Below are positions 34,153-43,076 of a stretch of 64,000 nt of DNA, in pieces. The notes under the pieces were generated by a model. That model was given only the letters and a program-made list of their open reading frames with translations, was not told where the DNA came from and did not search any database. Location of the stretch: NCBI RefSeq assembly GCF_007829335.1, contig NZ_VIWO01000001.1, positions 1,798,001-1,862,000 on the forward strand, given 5' to 3'. The stretch's first letter is position 1. Every line of letters starts with the position of its first letter. The position numbers and the translations under genes are program-made. This DNA is from Chitinophaga polysaccharea (GTDB taxonomy: Bacteria; Bacteroidota; Bacteroidia; Chitinophagales; Chitinophagaceae).

Positions 34153-35691
34153 TTATTCCCATTCTATGGTAGCCGGTGGCTTGGAGCTGATGTCGTATAC
34201 CACGCGGTTAATACCTTTTACCTTGTTAATGATGTCGTTAGACATTTTAGCGAGGAATTCGTAAGGCAGATGTGCCCAGTCGGCGGTCATACCATCTACG
34301 GAGGTTACTGCACGTAATGCCACCGTAAATTCGTAGGTACGTTCATCTCCCATTACGCCTACACTTTGTACCGGCAGCAGGATGGTACCTGCCTGCCATA
34401 CTTTGTCGTACAGGCCGGCTTCCCTCAGTCCCTCAATATATACCGCATCTGCTTCCTGCAGCATATGTACCTTTTCAGGCGTGATAGCGCCCAGGATACG
34501 GATGGCCAGACCAGGACCCGGGAAAGGATGACGGCTCAGGAATATTTCGCTGATACCGATTTCGCGGCCTACGCGGCGTACTTCATCTTTGAAGAGGAAG
34601 CGCAGGGGTTCTACCAGTTGCATGTTCATCTTTTCCGGTAATCCGCCTACGTTGTGGTGAGATTTGATCGTCACAGAAGGGCCATTCACGGAAACGGATT
34701 CAATGACATCCGGATAGATAGTACCCTGGCCCAGGAAGGAAATATCTGTCAGCTGGGTAGCTTCCTGCTGGAAGACTTCTATGAAGAGGCGACCAATGAT
34801 TTTGCGTTTTTGCTCGGGGTCGGAAACTCCGTTGAGCTGACCATAAAACAGTGCTTTCGCATCTACTCCCTTTACATTCAATCCCATATGTTTATAGGAT
34901 TCGAGTACGGTTTCAAACTCATCTTTTCTCAGGAGACCGTTGTCGACGAAGATGCAGAAGAGATTTTTGCCGATAGCTTTGTGGATCAGTTCTGCCGCTA
35001 CGGTAGAATCTACGCCACCGCTGAGGGCCATTACCACTCTCTTTTCGCCCACCTGTGCTTTGATCTTTTCTACTGTTTCGTGTACAAAAGCAGCTGGTGT
35101 CCAGTCTTGTTGACAGTTACAGATATGTACCAGGAAGTTGCGCAAAATTTGTTTGCCCTCCAGGGAGTGGGTTACTTCCGGGTGGAATTGTAAACCGAAT
35201 ATGGGATTAGCCGCAGCAGTGGTGCTTTTGAAGGCAGCTACCGGGATATTTTCTGTAGTGGCGATGATATCGAAATTTTCCGGAATACGTTTGATGGTAT
35301 CGGAGTGACTCATCCATACCTGGCTCTTGGGGGAGATATCATATAATAATTTCTCTTCCCTGTCCTGGTGTTCCATAAAAGCGCGGCCATACTCGCGGAT
35401 GTTGCTTTTAGCTACTTCTCCGCCAAAATTTTTGGCCATCATCTGGGCGCCATAGCAGATGCCCAGTACAGGTACTTTTGCTGCAATGGCTGCAATGTCA
35501 ATGTTGGGCGCTTTTTCATCATTTACGGAGAAAGGACTGCCTGATAATATAACACCTTTGATCGTTTCATCCCAGGCGATGGGCTGAAGGCAAGGCTTAA
35601 TTTCGCAATAAACATTCAGTTCACGGATGCTGCGTGCAATCAGCTGTGTATACTGGGAACCGAAATCGAGGATAAGTATCTTTTCTGTCAT
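34153..35691 (-). CDS. guaA: GMP synthase (glutamine-hydrolysing)
   Basis: GuaA converts XMP to GMP using ATP and glutamine. The 512-residue product combines a class I glutamine amidotransferase domain (about 1-190, nucleophile Cys79 in GICYGAQ, His in [10 protein letters not shown]), an ATP pyrophosphatase domain with the PP-loop [12 protein letters not shown], and a dimerisation domain ending [17 protein letters not shown]. The ATG at 35691 ([16 protein letters not shown]) is the family start; the frame extends 35 codons upstream without homology. A -7 box lies 7 nt before this ATG. Downstream is a long hairpin repeat. Confidence 0.97.
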   Translation of the reverse strand: MTEKILILDFGSQYTQLIARSIRELNVYCEIKPCLQPIAWDETIKGVILSGSPFSVNDEKAPNIDIAAIAAKVPVLGICYGAQMMAKNFGGEVAKSNIREYGRAFMEHQDREEKLLYDISPKSQVWMSHSDTIKRIPENFDIIATTENIPVAAFKSTTAAANPIFGLQFHPEVTHSLEGKQILRNFLVHICNCQQDWTPAAFVHETVEKIKAQVGEKRVVMALSGGVDSTVAAELIHKAIGKNLFCIFVDNGLLRKDEFETVLESYKHMGLNVKGVDAKALFYGQLNGVSDPEQKRKIIGRLFIEVFQQEATQLTDISFLGQGTIYPDVIESVSVNGPSVTIKSHHNVGGLPEKMNMQLVEPLRFLFKDEVRRVGREIGISEIFLSRHPFPGPGLAIRILGAITPEKVHMLQEADAVYIEGLREAGLYDKVWQAGTILLPVQSVGVMGDERTYEFTVALRAVTSVDGMTADWAHLPYEFLAKMSNDIINKVKGINRVVYDISSKPPATIEWE

Positions 35692-35698
35692 GGTGGTG

Positions 35699-35706
35699 CA
35701 AAGATA
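35699..35706 (-). promoter_or_regulatory. -7 promoter box directly before guaA
   Basis: On the minus strand TATCTTTG matches TAnnTTTG, followed by CACCACC and the ATG at 35691. The spacing supports the shorter guaA start and predicts a very short or absent 5' leader. Confidence 0.6.
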
Positions 35707-35783
35707 AAGCCCTTCAGTCAATTTCAGATTTTGAAATTCGAAATTCAGAAATCTGGCGTATCTTTCTGGCATAATCTTGACCC

Positions 35784-36521
35784 ATGATATCAACAAAATC
35801 TCTCCTATGTCAGGCCACTGTGGCCCTTTCTACTGCTTTACTGTTAAATTCCTGCGATGTAATCGGCCAGAACCGGGTTAAAGGTAACGGGCATGTTACT
35901 AAAGAAGAAAGACAATCGGCAGCTTTCCATCAGCTCAAGGTAGAAGGCAGCATGAATGTATTCTTGTCCCAGGGAGAGGCTAAGCCTGCCGTTATAGAGG
36001 CGGAGGATAATATTATACCGCTGATAGAATTTGCCCGGGAGGGTGACAAGTTGGTAGTACGTTTTAAAAGAGGTATTTCTGTCAGCACGCATAGAGACAT
36101 CAATGTATATTTAACCACCCCGGAGGTAGACGAGGCCAGTTTGGCCGGAGCAGGCGATCTGAAATTAACGGATAGGTTTAACGCCAAGTCCAACGTAAAG
36201 TTCAGCCTCACCGGTTCCGGTAACCTCAGTGGTGAAATCAATGCGCCGGCTGTAAAAGCATCTATCGCCGGTTCGGGTAATATCCAGCTAAAAGGCGAAA
36301 CCCGGGATATGGACCTGGTGATTGCTGGCAGCGGCAATTTTGAAGGAGATAAGCTCCTGGCGGAAAATGCCAGCGTTAAAATTGCAGGTAGCGGCGATGC
36401 AGATGTATATGCCAGTGTGAAACTGGATGCAAAGATCACTGGCTCCGGAAATGTGAACTACGGAGGTACGCCTTCTGTTAATTCTTCCGTTACCGGTTCC
36501 GGTACTGTACAGAAGAAATAA
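35784..36521 (+). CDS. DUF2807 (auto-transporter head GIN domain) lipoprotein
   Basis: The 245-residue product starts with a lipoprotein signal whose lipobox is LLNSC (Cys at about residue 24). The mature part is a right-handed beta-helix-like GIN domain: regular repeats with GSGN or GSGD turns ([58 protein letters not shown]), preceded by [17 protein letters not shown]. This family is widespread in Bacteroidota and is thought to be surface or periplasmic, with no confirmed function. It is divergent from guaA. Confidence 0.9.
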   Translation: MISTKSLLCQATVALSTALLLNSCDVIGQNRVKGNGHVTKEERQSAAFHQLKVEGSMNVFLSQGEAKPAVIEAEDNIIPLIEFAREGDKLVVRFKRGISVSTHRDINVYLTTPEVDEASLAGAGDLKLTDRFNAKSNVKFSLTGSGNLSGEINAPAVKASIAGSGNIQLKGETRDMDLVIAGSGNFEGDKLLAENASVKIAGSGDADVYASVKLDAKITGSGNVNYGGTPSVNSSVTGSGTVQKK

Positions 36522-36843
36522 AATCAACATTTGCAAATTTTTAACACTTCGAATATCATAATTCGCACCTTTTCTCTGTTTATAGGAGAAGTTTTACAAA
36601 CATAACAAGTCCTTGAGTCCAGGTACAGCATTCGCAATTTTATGCCGGCTGATGCTGTACCTGGCTGGGGCACAAGAAGTTACCTCAATAAAAAATACCC
36701 CATCCCATCAACGATTCCCATCAAATTATCATTAAATCACATGAATGATGACCGTTTTTTTGTATGTTTACGGTTTGATTTGTAGTTTTCGCCAATTAAG
36801 TTGTTGGAATTACGTTTTGAATTGTTGAACTCCTATTCCTTTT
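36522..36843 (+). other. 322-bp gene-free leader of the pigment block, with a hairpin
   Basis: This stretch separates the DUF2807 gene from darA. It contains a perfect 13-bp inverted repeat, CCAGGTACAGCAT (36619-36631) and ATGCTGTACCTGG (36652-36664), around a 20-nt loop, with no T run behind it. The remainder is AT-rich; possible but imperfect -7 boxes occur at about 36765-36780 and near the darA start. No ORF of credible length was seen. Confidence 0.6.
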
Positions 36844-37764
36844 ATGAACGAAAGACCAAGGATCCTGGTGGTATATTATACCCAGACAGGGCAATTGAAA
36901 AGGGTTATTGATCATGTGCTGGCTCCGTTGGAAGGTAAAGCCGATATTACATTTGAGCAGCTGGTGCCCGTAACGCCATTCCCTTTTCCATGGGGAAAGC
37001 AGCAATTTTATGATACTATGCCGGAAACGGTGCAGCTGACCCCGCGCGCCATACAACCGCTGAAAGTGGATGTGAATGCACATTTCGACCTGGTAATCCT
37101 GGCGTACCAGCCCTGGTTCCTTTCGCCTTCCCAGCCTACGGCCGCTTTTCTGCAAAGCGATGCAGGCAGGCAGTTATTGAAAGGGAAGAACGTAGTAACA
37201 TTACTGGGCAGCAGGAATATGTGGCTCAATGCACAGGAAAAAGTAAAAGGGTATTTGCAGCAGGCCGGCGCTCAGCTGGTCGGTAATATTGTACTGGTAG
37301 ATAAATCGCCTAATCTTATCTCTGTCATTACCATCCTCCGTTGGGCATTCAAGGGAAAGAAGGAGGCCACCCGCTTTTTACCACAGGCCGGTATACAGGA
37401 AAACGAAATCATTACCTCCAACCGTTTTGCCGCGCCGCTGGAAAAAGCATTATTGCAGCAGCAATGGAACGATTTACATCCACAGTTGCTGGCACTCGAC
37501 GCCGTAGAACTGAAACCCAACCTCGTGGTACTGGAAGCCAAAGGAATCAGGGCTTTCCGTTTCTGGGCAAAATTCATCAGCGCCAAAGGCGGACCAGGAG
37601 CAGCTTCCCGCCAGGGCCGGGTAAGTATGTACAGAGGATTGCTGTTAGCCGGTATCTTTGTATTAACACCCATTAGCCTGATTACTTCTATTATAAAGCT
37701 CAATTTGAAGAAGAATCAACTACGCAGGGAAGTGGAGTACTATAAAGGTATTTCTTTGCGGTAA
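36844..37764 (+). CDS. darA: Dialkylresorcinol condensing enzyme DarA family
   Basis: The 306-residue product has a flavodoxin-like N-terminus (PRILVVYYTQTGQLKRVIDHV), the conserved-looking PFPFPWGKQQFYDTMPE, and a C-terminal membrane anchor of about 20 residues (LLLAGIFVLTPISLITSIIK) before a basic tail. DarA works with the ketosynthase DarB to form the 2,5-dialkylresorcinol half of flexirubin-type pigments. Its gene is followed 186 bp later by a DarB-like ketosynthase, the usual order in Bacteroidota flexirubin clusters. The assignment rests on overall family resemblance and on this context. Confidence 0.82.
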   Translation: MNERPRILVVYYTQTGQLKRVIDHVLAPLEGKADITFEQLVPVTPFPFPWGKQQFYDTMPETVQLTPRAIQPLKVDVNAHFDLVILAYQPWFLSPSQPTAAFLQSDAGRQLLKGKNVVTLLGSRNMWLNAQEKVKGYLQQAGAQLVGNIVLVDKSPNLISVITILRWAFKGKKEATRFLPQAGIQENEIITSNRFAAPLEKALLQQQWNDLHPQLLALDAVELKPNLVVLEAKGIRAFRFWAKFISAKGGPGAASRQGRVSMYRGLLLAGIFVLTPISLITSIIKLNLKKNQLRREVEYYKGISLR

Positions 37765-37802
37765 CCTGCTTTATTAGGTAGCTTTACGCTGCGGCGTGAT
37801 AA

Positions 37803-37831
37803 TTGTAATTCCGATTAGAGTTCTATATTTA
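37803..37831 (+). promoter_or_regulatory. Candidate promoter for darB
   Basis: A TTG at 37803-37805 lies 18 nt before TATATTTA (37824-37831), which departs from TAnnTTTG only at the last base. The spacing is near the Bacteroidota optimum. It would give a leader of about 115 nt before the darB ATG at 37951. Confidence 0.45.
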
Positions 37832-37950
37832 CGTTCGGTGTATAACGCATTTTAAATAAAAATCATATTTATCTCTGAGCGCTGTCTGGCAAGGCAAGTC
37901 AGTGTTGATCAGGTTATTACATGTAGCCTTTAAAGACGAATAATATTCAA

Positions 37951-39087
37951 ATGAAGGAAGTTTATATTACCAGGCTGTCGAAATTTTTACCTAACAAGCC
38001 TGTTGAAAATGATGAAATGGAGAGCATTCTCGGCATGGTAGACGGAAAACCTTCTCGTGCACGTTTAAAGATTTTGGGTAACAATAAAATCAAGACGCGT
38101 TACTACTCTTTAGACAAGGATGGTAAATCAACGCATTCCAATGCCGAAATGACGGCAACGGCAGTAGAACAATTGTTCGATGAGAAATTCCCCATCAACA
38201 AATTAGAGTTGCTGGCCTGTGGTACTACTTCTCCCGACCAGCTGCTTCCCAATCATGCTGCGATGGTACATGGTATTTTAAGATGTCAGCCGGTAGAGCT
38301 GATTGCCGCTACAGGCGCTTGTGCCGCCGGTATGCAGGCATTCAAATACGCCTGGATGTCTGTTCGTTGTGGTAATACTTCCAACGCGGTAAGTACTGGT
38401 TCAGAAAAATTTTCCGCCTGGATGCTGGCACAGAAATTCCAGCCGGAAGCAGAAAACCTGAAAAGCCTGGACGAAAATCCCATCATCGCTTTTGAAAAAG
38501 ACTTCCTCCGCTGGATGCTGTCTGATGGCGCCAGTGCAGCACTGTTCCAGGATAAACCTAATGAAGAAGGATTGTCCTTGCGGGTTGATTGGGTAGAGAT
38601 ACTGTCTTACGCCAACGAGCTGGAAACCTGTATGTATGCAGGTGCTATCAAGCAACCGGATGGTAATACCACCGGCTGGATAGATATGACGCCGGAAGAA
38701 TGGGCCCAGCATAGCGTTTTTTCTTTTAAACAGGATACCCGTTTACTGGGTAAGAATATAGTTCCTTCAGGAGCAAAAATGTGGAAAGAGCTGGTAGAAC
38801 GTCACCAGATCAACTTGGATGAAATAGATTTCTTCCTGCCGCATTTATCCTCCGAGTTTTTCAGGTTAAAGATCGATGAGGAAATTACCCGCTTGGGTGT
38901 GCCTATTCCATTAGACAAATGGTTTACCAACCTGGCCAATGTAGGTAACGTAGGTACGGCATCACCTTACCTGATGCTGGAGGAACTGATGAATACCGGC
39001 CGCCTGAAGAAAGGACAGAAAGTAGTACTGATGGTGCCGGAGAGCGCACGTTTCTCTTATGCTTACGCGCACATTACCGTAGTATAA
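37951..39087 (+). CDS. darB: Beta-ketoacyl-ACP synthase III of the DarB type
   Basis: The 378-residue ketosynthase III has the catalytic triad in the right order: Cys124 in AATGACAAGMQA, His in DFFLPHLSSEFF and Asn in NLANVGNVGTASPYL. DarB enzymes join two beta-keto acyl chains head to head to make dialkylresorcinols. The N-terminal segment YITRLSKFLPNKPVENDEMES is typical of the family. It is the second gene of the pigment block. An aromatising oxidase (DarC) was not found in the window. Confidence 0.88.
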   Translation: MKEVYITRLSKFLPNKPVENDEMESILGMVDGKPSRARLKILGNNKIKTRYYSLDKDGKSTHSNAEMTATAVEQLFDEKFPINKLELLACGTTSPDQLLPNHAAMVHGILRCQPVELIAATGACAAGMQAFKYAWMSVRCGNTSNAVSTGSEKFSAWMLAQKFQPEAENLKSLDENPIIAFEKDFLRWMLSDGASAALFQDKPNEEGLSLRVDWVEILSYANELETCMYAGAIKQPDGNTTGWIDMTPEEWAQHSVFSFKQDTRLLGKNIVPSGAKMWKELVERHQINLDEIDFFLPHLSSEFFRLKIDEEITRLGVPIPLDKWFTNLANVGNVGTASPYLMLEELMNTGRLKKGQKVVLMVPESARFSYAYAHITVV

Positions 39088-39111
39088 GGATCACTTCTAA
39101 AAACTGCTATC

Positions 39112-39510
39112 ATGAAAAAAGAGGAAGTACCGCAAGACAGCGACAACCTGCATGAAGGTACGTTCAAACAGATTATGTATGCGGTGGATAATTCCGGCAA
39201 TTATGTGCAGGTGCAAAGTGCAGGCTGGGAGCCGGAAAACATTGCACTGGACCAGGCCTGGGAAGAAGTAAATGAAAAAGTAAAGGCTGCCCGCGCCCGT
39301 GTGGCAGCGGGTGAAATCAGCCCGGTAGCTTACTACATGGAGAAAAACCTGATGGACCTCGCGCTATTAGCCAATTATGTGGGAAAATTCCAGTGGCAGG
39401 TAAAAAGGCATATGAAGCCCGGCGTCTTTAAAAAACTCTCGCCTAAAATGCTGCAACGGTATGCCGATGCCTTCAAAGTGAGTGTAACAGAGCTGGTACA
39501 GGTAAAATAA
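39112..39510 (+). CDS. Small hypothetical protein of the pigment block, HTH-like C-terminus
   Basis: The 132-residue protein has no recognised family. The N-terminal half is acidic (EEVPQDSDNLHEGTFKQIMYAVD). The C-terminal half (about 80-130) is helical with a Cro/XRE-like layout: LLANYVGKFQWQVKRHMKP, then LSPKMLQRYADAFKVSVTEL. The last part matches the final helices of a helix-turn-helix domain, but the recognition helix is unusual. It lies 24 bp after darB, and equivalents occur at this position in flexirubin-type clusters as I recall them. A regulatory or scaffolding role is inference only. Confidence 0.65.
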   Translation: MKKEEVPQDSDNLHEGTFKQIMYAVDNSGNYVQVQSAGWEPENIALDQAWEEVNEKVKAARARVAAGEISPVAYYMEKNLMDLALLANYVGKFQWQVKRHMKPGVFKKLSPKMLQRYADAFKVSVTELVQVK

Positions 39511-39522
39511 ATATCACGCAGG

Positions 39523-39593
39523 GGCGCAAAGCAGCAAAACGCGCAAAGAACAGATTGTTTATATTTTCTTTGTGCGTTTTGCTGCTTTGTGTC
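39523..39593. repeat. Long hairpin D (3' of the small pigment-block gene)
   Basis: Arms of 28 nt (39523-39550 and 39566-39593) pair with three mismatches; the core is CAAAGCAGCAAAACGC paired with GCGTTTTGCTGCTTTG. The loop is about 15 nt. The sequence differs from copies A-C but the placement is the same, 12 nt past a stop codon. It resembles the purine/GC repetitive palindromes common in several bacterial genomes. Confidence 0.78.
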
Positions 39594-39611
39594 TTTACGA
39601 CCAACAATAAT

Positions 39612-40616
39612 ATGAGTAATTCTATTTTCCAACACAAACAGACGGCTCATTGTGAGAGTGGAGTAATATCAAACCTGCTGGGACACCAGGGTTTGCAGAT
39701 CAGCGAACCAATGGCATTTGGTATTGGCGCCGGTATATTTTTCGGACACCTGCCCTTCGTAAAGGTCAATGGTGTGCCTGGTACTACCTATCGTATCTGG
39801 CCGGGCGCTATTTTCCAGCGTGTATGTAAACGCCTGGGCGTGAAAATGGAGTCTGAAAAGTTTTCCACACCGGAGAAAGGGATGCTGGCGCTCGACAAAG
39901 CAGTGGCCGCAGGTATCCCGGTGGGGTTGCAGTCGAGCGTGTACTATCTGCCTTATTTCCCGCCTTCCTATCGTTTTCATTTTAACGCGCATAACCTGGT
40001 GGTATATGGTAAGCAGGAAAATCAATACCTGGTGAGCGACCCGGTGATGGACACAGTAACGACCATAGATCCGGAAAGCCTTTCACAGGCGCGCTTTGCC
40101 AAAGGATTTCCCGCTCCCAAAGGAAAGATGTATTATCCCGTGCATGTACCAGCGAAAGTATCCCTGGAAAAGCCAATCCAGGAAGGTATTGCGCAGGCCT
40201 GCCACTTTATGCTAAAGGTGCCGTTGCCTATGTTTGGCGTAAAAGGAATACGCTTCCTGGCTAAAAGAGTAGCCAACTATGCCACCAATCCGGGCGACCG
40301 TAAAGCCACATTGTACCTGGGAAATATTATCCGTATGCAGGAAGAAATAGGCACCGGTGGTGCAGGTTTCCGCTTCCTGTATGCCGCTTTTTTACAGGAA
40401 GCATCAGTAGTATTGAAAAATGACCAGCTGAGCAAGCTGGCCGGAGAGCTTACGCAAACCGGTGATTTGTGGCGTAATTTTGCATTTGCAGCAGGACGGG
40501 TATGTAAAAGCCGGTCTGCCAGTGATGTATCTTATAAAGAATTAAGTGAGATGTTGATGACTTGTGCTGCCTCCGAGGAGGCTTTCTTCCGGAAGCTGGC
40601 ACAAGTGAAGTTTTAA
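39612..40616 (+). CDS. BtrH N-terminal domain protein, putative acyltransferase or peptidase-like enzyme
   Basis: The 334-residue product matches the BtrH_N plus DUF4872 arrangement. BtrH is an acyltransferase that moves an ACP-bound acyl chain to an amine in butirosin synthesis. A conserved cysteine is present at residue 14 (TAHCESGVISNLL), followed by the FGIGAGIFFGH glycine segment and, later, NAHNLVVYG with a candidate histidine and SDPVMD. The ATG at 39612 is chosen because the in-frame region upstream is the arm of a hairpin. In this cluster it may join the resorcinol and polyene halves, which is an inference. Confidence 0.78.
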   Translation: MSNSIFQHKQTAHCESGVISNLLGHQGLQISEPMAFGIGAGIFFGHLPFVKVNGVPGTTYRIWPGAIFQRVCKRLGVKMESEKFSTPEKGMLALDKAVAAGIPVGLQSSVYYLPYFPPSYRFHFNAHNLVVYGKQENQYLVSDPVMDTVTTIDPESLSQARFAKGFPAPKGKMYYPVHVPAKVSLEKPIQEGIAQACHFMLKVPLPMFGVKGIRFLAKRVANYATNPGDRKATLYLGNIIRMQEEIGTGGAGFRFLYAAFLQEASVVLKNDQLSKLAGELTQTGDLWRNFAFAAGRVCKSRSASDVSYKELSEMLMTCAASEEAFFRKLAQVKF

Positions 40617-40628
40617 ATACGAATAAGC

Positions 40629-41375
40629 ATGTCCGGCATAACTGTCAACGAACTATATAAAACCTACAAAGGAAGCGCAGAGCCTACCCTGAAAGGGTTG
40701 ACGTTTCAATTTGAAAAGGGAAAAATTGCCGGTTTATTAGGACCCAATGGCGCAGGAAAAACCACCACTATTTCTATCTTATGTGGTATTGTGAAGAGTG
40801 ATACGGGAGAGGTGTTCATTCATGGTTTAAAACAGGATGCTGCGCACCGGGAAGCCATTAAGCGACTCATCGGGATAGTGCCCCAGCAAATTGCACTGTA
40901 TCCACAATTATCTGCTGTGGAAAACCTCACCTACTTTGGTAACCTCTATGGCTTCAAAGGCAAGGCATTACAGCAGAAAATTATGTATTACCTGGAGCTG
41001 TTTGGATTGGAAGCGAGTGCGCATAAAGAAATTCATAAATACTCCGGTGGCATGAAACGGCGGGCAAATATTATTGCCGCTATTTTGCACGATCCCCAAT
41101 TGCTGGTACTGGATGAGCCCACTGCAGGAGTGGACGTGCAGTCCCGCAGCATGATATTGCAGTTTCTGCGCGACTACAACCGGCAGGGAGCCAGTATACT
41201 TTACACCTCCCACCTGCTGGAAGAAGCCCAGTCTTTATGTGAAGAAGTGGTTATTATGGATGCCGGCAAAATGATTGTACATGGCCATCCGCTTACGCTG
41301 ATCCGGGAACACGCCACATGTAATAACCTGGAAGATGTGTTCCTGCATTTCACAGGACATGCGGTGAGAGACTAG
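40629..41375 (+). CDS. ABC transporter ATP-binding protein
   Basis: The 248-residue ATPase has Walker A GPNGAGKTT (about residues 38-46), a Q-loop GIVPQQIALYPQLSAVENL, signature YSGGMKRRANI, Walker B LLVLDEPTAGVD and H-loop YTSHLLEEAQ. The KRR variant of the signature and the whole pattern fit the ABC-2 exporter group (CcmA/DrrA-like). It lies 12 bp after the BtrH_N gene, and its permease follows 46 bp later, so the pair probably moves a pigment precursor or product to the outer membrane. Confidence 0.9.
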   Translation: MSGITVNELYKTYKGSAEPTLKGLTFQFEKGKIAGLLGPNGAGKTTTISILCGIVKSDTGEVFIHGLKQDAAHREAIKRLIGIVPQQIALYPQLSAVENLTYFGNLYGFKGKALQQKIMYYLELFGLEASAHKEIHKYSGGMKRRANIIAAILHDPQLLVLDEPTAGVDVQSRSMILQFLRDYNRQGASILYTSHLLEEAQSLCEEVVIMDAGKMIVHGHPLTLIREHATCNNLEDVFLHFTGHAVRD

Positions 41376-41421
41376 CTTTGGGCATTTACATTAAACGAAT
41401 ACAAAAAGCGCTGTAACAGCT

Positions 41422-42714
41422 ATGTTAAGATTACTGGCAACAATAAGGAAAGAATGGCAGCTGTTGTTGCGTGATAAAACAGGATTGATATTGCTGTTTG
41501 TAATGCCCGTAGTATTAATTACGGTGATGGCGCTGATACAGGATGCGCCGTTCAAAGATTACCAGGATATCAAATTTGACATATTAACGGTAGATAATGA
41601 CCATGGCCGTTTGGGCCGGTATATCAGGGAAGGATTGGAATCCGGTGGCCAATTCAATATTATCGATTCACTGGAAGGTAAGCCGGTCACGGCAGAGCGG
41701 GCCCGGCAGCTGGTCAACGAAGGCAAATACAAGATCAGCATTATTGTGCCGGAAGGAGCTACAGCGGCTATTGTAAGTAACGCCAACCATATTGTAAACG
41801 ATATTACAAAGCGGATGGGTATGTCGGCCTCTTTACCAGTAAAACGGCAGGCCGATTCGCTGAATGTGATCATTTATTTTGATCCGGCTGCGAAGAAAGC
41901 TTTCAAAGGGGCTATTCACCAGGCATTGGATAATTTCCTGACGCAGGTGGAAACCGATATGTTGCTGGGCCGTATCAAACAGCAACTGAAAAGTAAAGAT
42001 TCGGTGGCCAATACCACAGATACGCTGCCTATTCGTTTGCAGGCCGTTGGATTACAGGAGCACAGTACGGGTACCGGCAAACAGCTGGATGTCATTTCCA
42101 ACTCGGTACAGCACAATGTACCGGCCTGGAGTATTTTCGCGATGTTTTTTATTGTTATTCCCATTGCAGGGAATATGATCCGGGAACGGGAAGATGGCAG
42201 CCTGCTGCGAATGAAGCTGATTCCAGGATCCTACCTGGCGATATTGGCTGGAAAAATGTTTTTTTTCGTAGGCATCTGTGTATTACAATTTTACCTGATG
42301 ATGCTGGTGGGTATTTATGTGATGCCTTTACTGGATCTGCCCACCCTGCAAATGGGTCAGCGTCACGGGGCTACCTTACTGGTGGCGGCGGGCATCGGGC
42401 TGGCAGCTACGGCTTATGGCATCCTGGTGGGCACGATATTTAAAACGCCTAACCAGGCGCTTAATTTCGGGGCTATCTCCATTGTCATTTTATCGGCCAT
42501 TGGTGGTATATGGATTCCACTCGAAGTAATGCCGGCAAAAATGCAGCTACTGGGGCATTTATCTCCCCTGAGCTGGGGACTGGATGCGATTAACGATATT
42601 TACCTGCGTAATGGAGATATTAATTATGTGTGGAAGAATGTAGTAAGATTGGTACTCACAGGACTGGCTATGCTGGCCGTAGCCGGGTGGCTGGAAAAAC
42701 GAAGATTGAACTGA
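41422..42714 (+). CDS. ABC-2 type transporter permease
   Basis: The 430-residue membrane protein has one N-terminal transmembrane helix (LILLFVMPVVLITVMALI), a large extracytoplasmic domain (about 45-230) and five C-terminal helices beginning with WSIFAMFFIVIPIAGNMI. The RERE-type loop after the second helix (MIREREDGSLLRMKLIPGS) is characteristic of ABC-2 permeases. Together with the preceding ATPase it forms an exporter, most likely of an amphipathic pigment or its precursor. Confidence 0.88.
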   Translation: MLRLLATIRKEWQLLLRDKTGLILLFVMPVVLITVMALIQDAPFKDYQDIKFDILTVDNDHGRLGRYIREGLESGGQFNIIDSLEGKPVTAERARQLVNEGKYKISIIVPEGATAAIVSNANHIVNDITKRMGMSASLPVKRQADSLNVIIYFDPAAKKAFKGAIHQALDNFLTQVETDMLLGRIKQQLKSKDSVANTTDTLPIRLQAVGLQEHSTGTGKQLDVISNSVQHNVPAWSIFAMFFIVIPIAGNMIREREDGSLLRMKLIPGSYLAILAGKMFFFVGICVLQFYLMMLVGIYVMPLLDLPTLQMGQRHGATLLVAAGIGLAATAYGILVGTIFKTPNQALNFGAISIVILSAIGGIWIPLEVMPAKMQLLGHLSPLSWGLDAINDIYLRNGDINYVWKNVVRLVLTGLAMLAVAGWLEKRRLN

Positions 42715-42805
42715 TAAATGTTTTCAAAACAATAGTAAAACTGTATTTTTACCCCCCACAAGGGCGTTCGCCTGTGTGAACAGCAGGTGATAAACCTACA
42801 ACATT

Positions 42806-43063
42806 ATGGAAGAATTAAAAAAGAAACTGAAAGAACAAATCATTGAGGCGCTGAACCTGCAGGATACCAAACCAGAAGACATTGATGACAATGCACCCCT
42901 GTTTGGCGAAGGTTTAGGACTCGATAGTATTGATTCCCTTGAATTGATGGTATTACTGGAAAGACAATACCATATAAAGGTAGAAGATCCCCGTGAAGGT
43001 CGTAAGATCTTACAGTCTGTTCAGTCAATGGCAGAGTTTATTACATCCAAACAACCCGCATAG
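42806..43063 (+). CDS. Acyl carrier protein
   Basis: The 85-residue acidic, helical protein carries the phosphopantetheine attachment motif GLDSIDSLEL with Ser41. The length and the ending SVQSMAEFI fit discrete ACPs of aryl polyene/flexirubin pathways rather than the fatty-acid ACP, whose motif is usually DSLD. It sits directly before the ketosynthase pair (14-bp gap) and would hold the growing acyl chain. Confidence 0.93.
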   Translation: MEELKKKLKEQIIEALNLQDTKPEDIDDNAPLFGEGLGLDSIDSLELMVLLERQYHIKVEDPREGRKILQSVQSMAEFITSKQPA

Positions 43064-43076
43064 GTAAATTGGCGGC

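Noticed and set aside
39555..39611. N-terminal extension of the BtrH_N protein that resembles a signal peptide
   Set aside because: The 19 extra codons come from the right arm of hairpin D; the family start at 39612 is preferred.
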